This document shows positions 59,101 to 64,000 of a DNA stretch of 64,000 nucleotides, one piece after another. The stretch spans positions 11,267,001-11,331,000 of the forward strand of contig NC_092562.1 of NCBI RefSeq assembly GCF_037975245.1. The letters run 5' to 3'. The position numbers were made by a program, and so were the translations under genes. How positions within the stretch are numbered: position 1 is the stretch's first letter; each line of letters starts with the position of its first letter. The notes beneath the pieces are model-generated. The model had not been told where the DNA came from, made no database searches, and was given only the letters and a program-made list of their open reading frames with translations. This DNA is from Apostichopus japonicus (lineage: Eukaryota > Echinodermata > Holothuroidea > Aspidochirotida > Stichopodidae).

Positions 59101-61843
59101 AATGAAGAAATGATGAAGCTTTTTTCATATACCCAATAGACTGCCACTATTACCCAAAAGAACCTCAGAAATTTAGACTAAGACTGCCGCTAAAAAATTC
59201 CTTTAAGTCTCACATCACAGCCCTCAATAAAGACTTGGGACCCCTTAACAACTATCAGTTCTACAAACATATGTAATCCGTTCTTTGCTCCTGAATCTGC
59301 TTTCTGTATAGTCATGGTTTATTTGGTTCTCATTCTATCAATGCAACTTACACTTATCTAGGGTCATATTATCATTTTGTTACATTTTGCACGTTTCATT
59401 CGGCTGCCAAGTATTGCTGACGAAGGTCCCAGTGGACCAAAATTCCAATACATTTCCCAAAACAATACTCCTGTATTTTTCTGCTTTTCTTTAATAATAT
59501 TCTTTTGAAGTATACGCGGAATTTCTTTATGTAATATATTCATATAAAATATAGTACCCCTATATGGTACAGTAACTTACAGCATGTTGTTACTCGAGTT
59601 TCAAGCCTGCAGTGTGCTGTGATCATCAGACATAAACAGTCCTGTGACCTTATTTCTTTTTAGCACCATTGGGGTGGTTTGTTGCCATGGCAACACTTTG
59701 AGATGAGCTCTGTTTTTTTGTTTAATACTGTCCTTGGTATGCAAATTTGCCAGATTTTCTTCTACACAGCGGTGGCACTGGCCCGATTCACGTTGTGTGT
59801 GTTCGATACCTTTACTATCTCCCAGCTTATATTTGGCTAATGTTTAACCAGCGCAATAGTTTATAAAGCCCAAGTCACATAGGACACAGAATCTTAAGTC
59901 GTACCTCGGCATTTCAGGAGGACCCTTGAAGCAGCGATTCATAAACCACACAAATTCTCTCAGACACGAAAAGTACCAAAAAGAAAAACAAAACTGTAAA
60001 AGTACGTATGGAACCTGAAAGAGGAAGAAATAAGGTCATATACACGACTGTTTACGTCAAGTTGTCTGATGATGGCCGCACACTGCAGTTGTGAAACTCG
60101 AGTAACAGCATGCAAGCGTTTTTTTCCATCATGTAGTTCATGGAACCTGATCGATGCAAACATTAAACCTGTGTTTCACCTTTTTGCATGTTTTTATCGT
60201 AGATAACAAACATTGAGGCTTTACCAGGAAACTTTATGCTCATCAGTTGCAGTTTTTAAGTGTGAAGAACCGATAAAAAAAGACAAATCGGTTTTCAAAC
60301 TTTGTGCCAGTCTTAACATGCTATTGTATTCAGTCATAATTGGATATTCCCCTGTATGTAACAATATCAACCCCCCCCCCCAAATAAAATATATAAGCAA
60401 AAAACGAAACAAAAATAACCTGACCTGATTTTCTTATTCACACGAGTTGTTAATGAGTAATTAATAAATTTATTGCAAACTTGATGTGTCCCGATGATTA
60501 AGTTTATAATCAAGGAAGTATTTATTCAGTATCGAAAAGTACTACACAAATGGACAAATTGTTCTGATACAATAGCATCTATAGGTACAGTATATACATA
60601 GAGTATTATACTGCTGTATGAGACCAGATTCAGAGTCTTCAAAGTTGCCACTTTTTCAAATTTGAGGACCTAAATGTTATCCATGATAATGCTCTTAATT
60701 TTATATTTTAAAGATTATTTCTTGTTGGGATACAATTTGAAGTTCTTTAAAATCTAGTTTGATTTATTCCTGATATAATTTGGTTGGAGTAAAGCATATT
60801 ATAAGAACATTTGCAGCTCACTTTTTTTCCCCCCTAAAAGTTTGAAAAAACCCAATCTGGATGGTACTGTACCACCGGGTTGTGACCTGACCTGATTTTC
60901 TTATTCACAGGAGTTGTTAATGAGTAATTAATAAATTTATTGCAAAATTGATGTTTCCCGATCATTAAGTTTATAATCAAGGAAGTATTTATTTAGTATC
61001 GAAGAGTACTACACAAATGGACAAATTGTTCTGATACAATAACAAAAATATATATACATAGAGTATAGCAGTTTTTATAGCATGAACCATAGTATTATAC
61101 TGCTGTATGAGACCAGATTCAGAGTCTTCAAAGTTGCCATATTTAAATTTGAACACTTTGAATTTTAAATTTGGACAATTTTATCCCTGATAATGCTCTT
61201 AATTTAATATTTTACAGATTACTTCTTGTTGGGATACAATTTGAAGTTTTTTAAAATCTAGTTTGATTTATTCCTGATATAATTTGGTTGGAGTAAAGCA
61301 TAGAAGAACATTTGCAGCTCACTTTCTTTTCCCCTAAAAATTTTAAAAAACCAATCTGGATGGTACTGTACATCACCGGGTTGTGACAAAGTCATCGCAA
61401 ATGTTGCATAAATTGAAGATACAAGCATTATCCTCTTGATCATACAAGTATTTTGATTGCACTTCTTTGGTTAATCATAAAGACCAGGAATGCCGTGGTC
61501 ATGTTTCGGTAATGTCCTCTGAGCCCCTTAAAAGAAGTGTCATTCATGTAAAAAATTATTGTGTTAGTGTCATGGCCTCCACGCCTACCCACCAAACTTG
61601 CCAAATGTTTCCAATATAATACTGTTATGGGCGTGATCAAACAATATATTTCAGAGCTTTCATAATTTTTTATGTTACATTAATTTATGCGATATTAGTA
61701 ATTCATAATATATATACTTTTTTTAATCAATTTTATGCCTTTTTGATTTTTCCAGAGTTTGCCTCAAGACTTAACCCAGCCAGCCACTGTGGCATTGAAA
61801 AGTGAAAACAAACAGAAGAACCGTTATCGAAATATTATAGCTT
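47982..61843 (+). CDS. Receptor-like protein tyrosine phosphatase, N-terminal part (4 exons; continues past the window)
   Basis: Exons 47982-48073, 49890-49972, 52949-53133, 61756-61843, all GT-AG with matching phases; 149 residues so far, ending in phase 1. Residues 6-29 are one hydrophobic segment (LIILGVIILTLLVVAVVLFI...), followed by a strongly basic KRKRLRIK stop-transfer stretch, so the predicted topology is an almost absent ectodomain with a cytoplasmic catalytic part. An in-frame TGA seven codons before the ATG supports this start. The last exon ends KNRYRNIIAY, the hallmark entry of classical PTP domains, normally followed by DHSRV; the PIPLTNLISYVEENK lead-in resembles receptor PTPs. 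NIIAY resembles the MAM-containing R2B group, but the subfamily cannot be fixed. Catalytic HCSAG lies outside the window. The intron after exon 4 begins with the splice-donor array. Confidence 0.82.
49690..49805. repeat. ~35-bp tandem repeat (ATAGACTATATATCTGCATA)
   Basis: Four units in PTP intron 1, immediately upstream of exon 2. Open frames across it are artefacts. Confidence 0.8.
50988..51100. repeat. ~20-bp tandem repeat (ATCACAATTTCACATACAT)
   Basis: Six nearly identical units in PTP intron 2; the first has CGTACCT in place of CATACAT. Confidence 0.9.
51130..51765. repeat. Two diverged copies of a ~210-bp repeat; third relative at 57.25-57.95 kb
   Basis: Shared ordered words: TTTTGTGTA, AGGCTCTGA, TTCCTGTGT, ACATCTT, CTTGTAT, GCAACTTG, TTTTGCGATGCGAT-like and ATTCCCT. 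Copies at about 51130-51330 and 51550-51765; the 57.25-57.95 kb copy has the same order but is split by about 0.5 kb of other sequence. Confidence 0.6.
52374..52415 (+). other. Degenerate hammerhead-like motif
   Basis: CTAATGA, an imperfect hairpin, then GAAACATGTC. ACATGT is palindromic as in dimeric hammerheads, but the core G is changed (CTAA for CTGA) and the hairpin pairs poorly. Likely inactive if related. Confidence 0.25.
53161..53220. repeat. (AT)n microsatellite
   Basis: About 55 bp of alternating AT starting about 28 bp after the exon 3 splice donor of the PTP gene. Confidence 0.95.
53940..54375. repeat. Diverged ~190-bp tandem repeat in PTP intron 3
   Basis: Repeated GTTTTGTGTCGATTAG, TGCATGGGTTCAT, TGATTGGATGTTA and AAGTGTT.AAAGCTATAT words, two to three copies with indels. 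Confidence 0.65.
54376..56598. other. PTP intron 3 interior, no feature recognised
   Basis: About 2.2 kb of AT-rich intron. Scattered TACTGTACAGTA-type palindromic words, otherwise nothing supported. Confidence 0.4.
56599..56966 (-). mobile_element. TTAA-flanked MITE, family A, copy 4
   Basis: TTAA at 56599-56602 and 56963-56966. In the opposite orientation to copies 1-3: starts AGGCATTGAAGACTCGCC and ends GAGTCTTCACACCCT. Full length (368 bp). In PTP intron 3. Confidence 0.85.
58619..58767. repeat. Two-copy tandem duplication (~76 bp)
   Basis: AGATCTCACTCTAAGCTTGG plus about 50 following bases occurs twice with small indels, starting at about 58619 and 58695. Confidence 0.85.
59412..59450 (+). 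other. Hammerhead-like motif, copy 3 (degenerate)
   Basis: TATTG, CTGACGA, A, GGTCC-CAGT-GGACC, AAAATTC, CAATA. Stem I (TATTG/CAATA) and stem II pair perfectly, but the conserved G of GAAA is missing, so cleavage is not expected. It shares the extra A before stem II with the other two copies. Confidence 0.35.
59579..60112. mobile_element. Inverted-repeat element with ~75-bp arms
   Basis: CAGCATGTTGTTACTCGAGT on the left is mirrored by ACTCGAGTAACAGCATG on the right. The arms continue imperfectly through CTGCAGTGTG / CACACTGCAG and ATCATCAGACA / TGTCTGATGAT to a TAAACAGTC / GACTGTTTA pair. About 0.53 kb, no target duplication recognised, no coding capacity. Confidence 0.65.
60421..61388. repeat. 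~470-bp direct tandem duplication in PTP intron 3
   Basis: Copy 1 about 60421-60887, copy 2 about 60888-61388. Both begin TGACCTGATTTTCTTATTCA and end with ATGGTACTGTACCACCGGGT-like sequence and TTGTGAC. Copies differ by small indels, including an extra ~25 bp in copy 2. Confidence 0.85.
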
Positions 61844-63210
61844 GTAAGTACCTACACTATCATCACAACATACTTCTATTGTGTGTACTGTACCTCATTT
61901 GATAGGGATCAAAATAGAAATATTATAGCTTGTATGTACGTACAATATCATCACAACATACTTCCATTGTGTATACTGTACCTCATATGATAGGGATCAA
62001 AATAGAAATATTATAGCTTGTAAGTACCTACACTATCATCACAGCATACTTCTATTGTGTATACTGTTCCTCATTTGATAGGGATCAAAATAGAAATATT
62101 ATAGCTTGTAAGTACCTACACTATCATCACAGCATACTTCTATTGTGTATACTGTTCCTCATTTGATAGGGATCAAAATAGAAATATTATAGCTTGTAAG
62201 TACCTACACTATCATCACAGCATACTTCTATTGTGTATACTGTTCCTCATTTGATAGGGATCAAAATAGAAATATTATAGCTTGTATGTACGTACAATAT
62301 CATCACAACATACTTCCATTGTGTATACTTTACCTTATTTGATAGGGATCAAAATTGGAAATATAGCTTGTACCTACACTATCATCACAACATACTTCCA
62401 TTGTGTATACTTTACCTCATTTGATAGGGATCAGAATTGATATATTATAGCTTGTAAGTACCTACACTATCATCACAACATACTTCATTGTGTATACATT
62501 ACCTCAATTGATAGGGATCAAAATTGAAATATTATAGCTTGTATATGTACGTACAATATCATCACAACATACTTCCATTGTGTATACCTTACCTCATTTG
62601 ATAGGGATCAAAATTTGAAATATAGCTTGTAAGTACCTACACTATCATCACAACATACTTCCATTGTGTATGCATTACCTCCTTTGATAGTGATCAAAAT
62701 CGAAATATTATAGCTTGTAAGTACCTACACTATCATCACAACATACTTCCACTGTGTATGCTATACCTCATTTGATAGGGATCCAAATAGAAATGTTATA
62801 GCTTGTAAGTACCTACACTATCATCACAACATACTTCTATTGTGTATACATTACCTCATTTGATAGGGATCAAAATTTGAAATATTATAGCTGTAAGTAC
62901 AGTATCTACACTATCATCACAATATACTCCATTGTGTATACATTACCTCCTTTGATAGTGATCAAAGTAGAAATATTATAGCTTGTAAGTACCTACACTA
63001 TCATCACAACATACTTCCATTGTGTATGCATTACCTCCTTTAATAGTGATCAAAATCGAAATATTATAGCTTGTAAGTACCTACACTATCATCACAACAT
63101 ACTTCCATTGTGTATACATTACCTCATTTGATAGGGATCCAAATTTGAAATATTATAGCTTGTAAGTACCTACACTATCATCACAACATACTTCCATTGT
63201 GTATACTTTA
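61829..63210 (+). repeat. ~86-bp tandem array (about 16 units) containing the PTP exon 4 end and splice donor
   Basis: Each unit begins with AAATATTATAGCTT, identical to the last bases of exon 4, then usually GTAAGTACCTACACTATCAT. The first unit is the genuine exon-intron junction at 61843/61844. By eye 12 of 16 units keep GTAAGT, two have GTATGT, one GTATAT and one GTACCT. Units with ATCGAAATATTATAGCTT match 18 exon bases. Reading through the first unit reaches an in-frame TGA. Confidence 0.92.
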
Positions 63211-64000
63211 CTTCTGAGGGATGTTTAGGGGACAAACATTAGCTGGTTTGGCTCAGACTGACTGACAGTATTCTGTGTTTGTGTGAAGTTACAGTGCAGA
63301 ATGAAATAGATTACAGAGCCATTACTATGCAGATACTGCACATTAATCATACAGATGTGAAAAGGAGTTCTGTATTAACTAGCTGTGCAGTCAGTAGTGG
63401 TGCTATGGGAGGGGGACATGAGCAGACCCCAGATTTCCCCCTTGCCAAGTCCGCCCCCCCCCCCCCCCCCCGCCAAATCAGATCAGCTGCTGGCTGGTGC
63501 CACCACTGTGTGCAATTAACTGATATCTAGGTTAGATCAAATTCTAAAGGTCCATCAGAAGTAAATCAATATTTTGCATTACAGTAGTTACTACTGTAGT
63601 ATGACAATACTCTAAAACAACTGAAACAACAGGTGAAACATGTCAGTAATTGTCGATGCCTGTTTTTTTTTTTTGGCCTACTTTTAATTTGCTGTTCTTT
63701 ACAATGTTGAACCTATTGTTTAAATCACTGGTTCCCTAAATAGCGTTGTCACACAGCAATGCATGTACTGTAGGATGGTTTAATTAAATCCCTCCCTGGT
63801 GAATGGTATAAACTGTTCATGCAAAGCAAGAAACCAAATGGATACCATTCAATCTTAGTATATTTCAGGTTTTAAAGGCAAAGAGTAAACTCATTACAAC
63901 CACCATGCATGATGATGTAACTATTTATTGTTGCTTAATGTCAACCAATACTTTAAATCCTGAAATTGACCAATTGATGTTTATCAGGAAATTTGTTACA
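63211..64000 (+). other. Start of the remaining PTP intron, to window edge
   Basis: No next exon (expected to begin completing a Tyr codon and then DHSRV-like residues) was found. Contains a poly-C run (about 63454-63472) and a poly-T run. The gene continues beyond the window. Confidence 0.5.

Noticed and set aside
61829-63210. CRISPR-like array of regularly spaced repeats
   Set aside because: The DNA is eukaryotic, and the whole 86-bp unit is repeated with no unique spacers; it is a minisatellite spanning a splice junction.

Overview
The window looks like nuclear DNA from a marine invertebrate deuterostome, most likely an echinoderm. This is inferred from AT-rich DNA, GT-AG introns of moderate length, animal gene families, many short transposons with terminal inverted repeats (TIRs), and numerous long poly-G/poly-C runs. 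The species cannot be named from the sequence alone. No operon, CRISPR, viral, tRNA or rRNA gene was seen.

Layout. At 1.6-16.1 kb on the minus strand lies a complete 14-exon gene for SCP2/SCPx (peroxisomal 3-ketoacyl-CoA thiolase fused to sterol carrier protein 2). It stands head to head, 528 bp away, with a complete 6-exon gene for the mitochondrial [2Fe-2S] ferredoxin FDX2 (16.6-27.0 kb, plus strand). At 31.9-33.1 kb (minus) is an intronless-CDS DNAJC28 gene. At 42.3-43.1 kb, on the same strand, is a diverged paralogue that has lost exactly the J-domain segment. From 48.0 kb to beyond the right edge are the first four coding exons of a receptor-like protein tyrosine phosphatase, whose membrane anchor sits at the extreme N-terminus with no ectodomain. 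All exon junctions of SCP2 and FDX2 were phased by hand and give uninterrupted frames of 579 and 187 codons.

The rest is introns and intergenic DNA filled with mobile elements. They include a 3.5 kb fold-back element in FDX2 intron 2, two families of TTAA-flanked MITEs, hAT-like MITEs with 8-bp target duplications, and a 2.6 kb nest bounded by an exact 36-bp inverted repeat. There is also a GATATC-rich array with TIRs and many minisatellites.

The most unusual signals are these. (1) Two unrelated genes (the PTP and SCP2) each carry an intronic tandem array whose repeat unit contains the 3' end of the preceding exon plus its splice donor; in the PTP there are about 16 units and most keep a GTAAGT donor. 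(2) Three hammerhead-ribozyme-like motifs occur inside repeats. (3) One of the two DNAJC28 paralogues has a clean J-domain loss. (4) A short pre-miRNA-like hairpin lies at 46.96-47.02 kb. Functions are assigned by recognising protein families; no database search was run.
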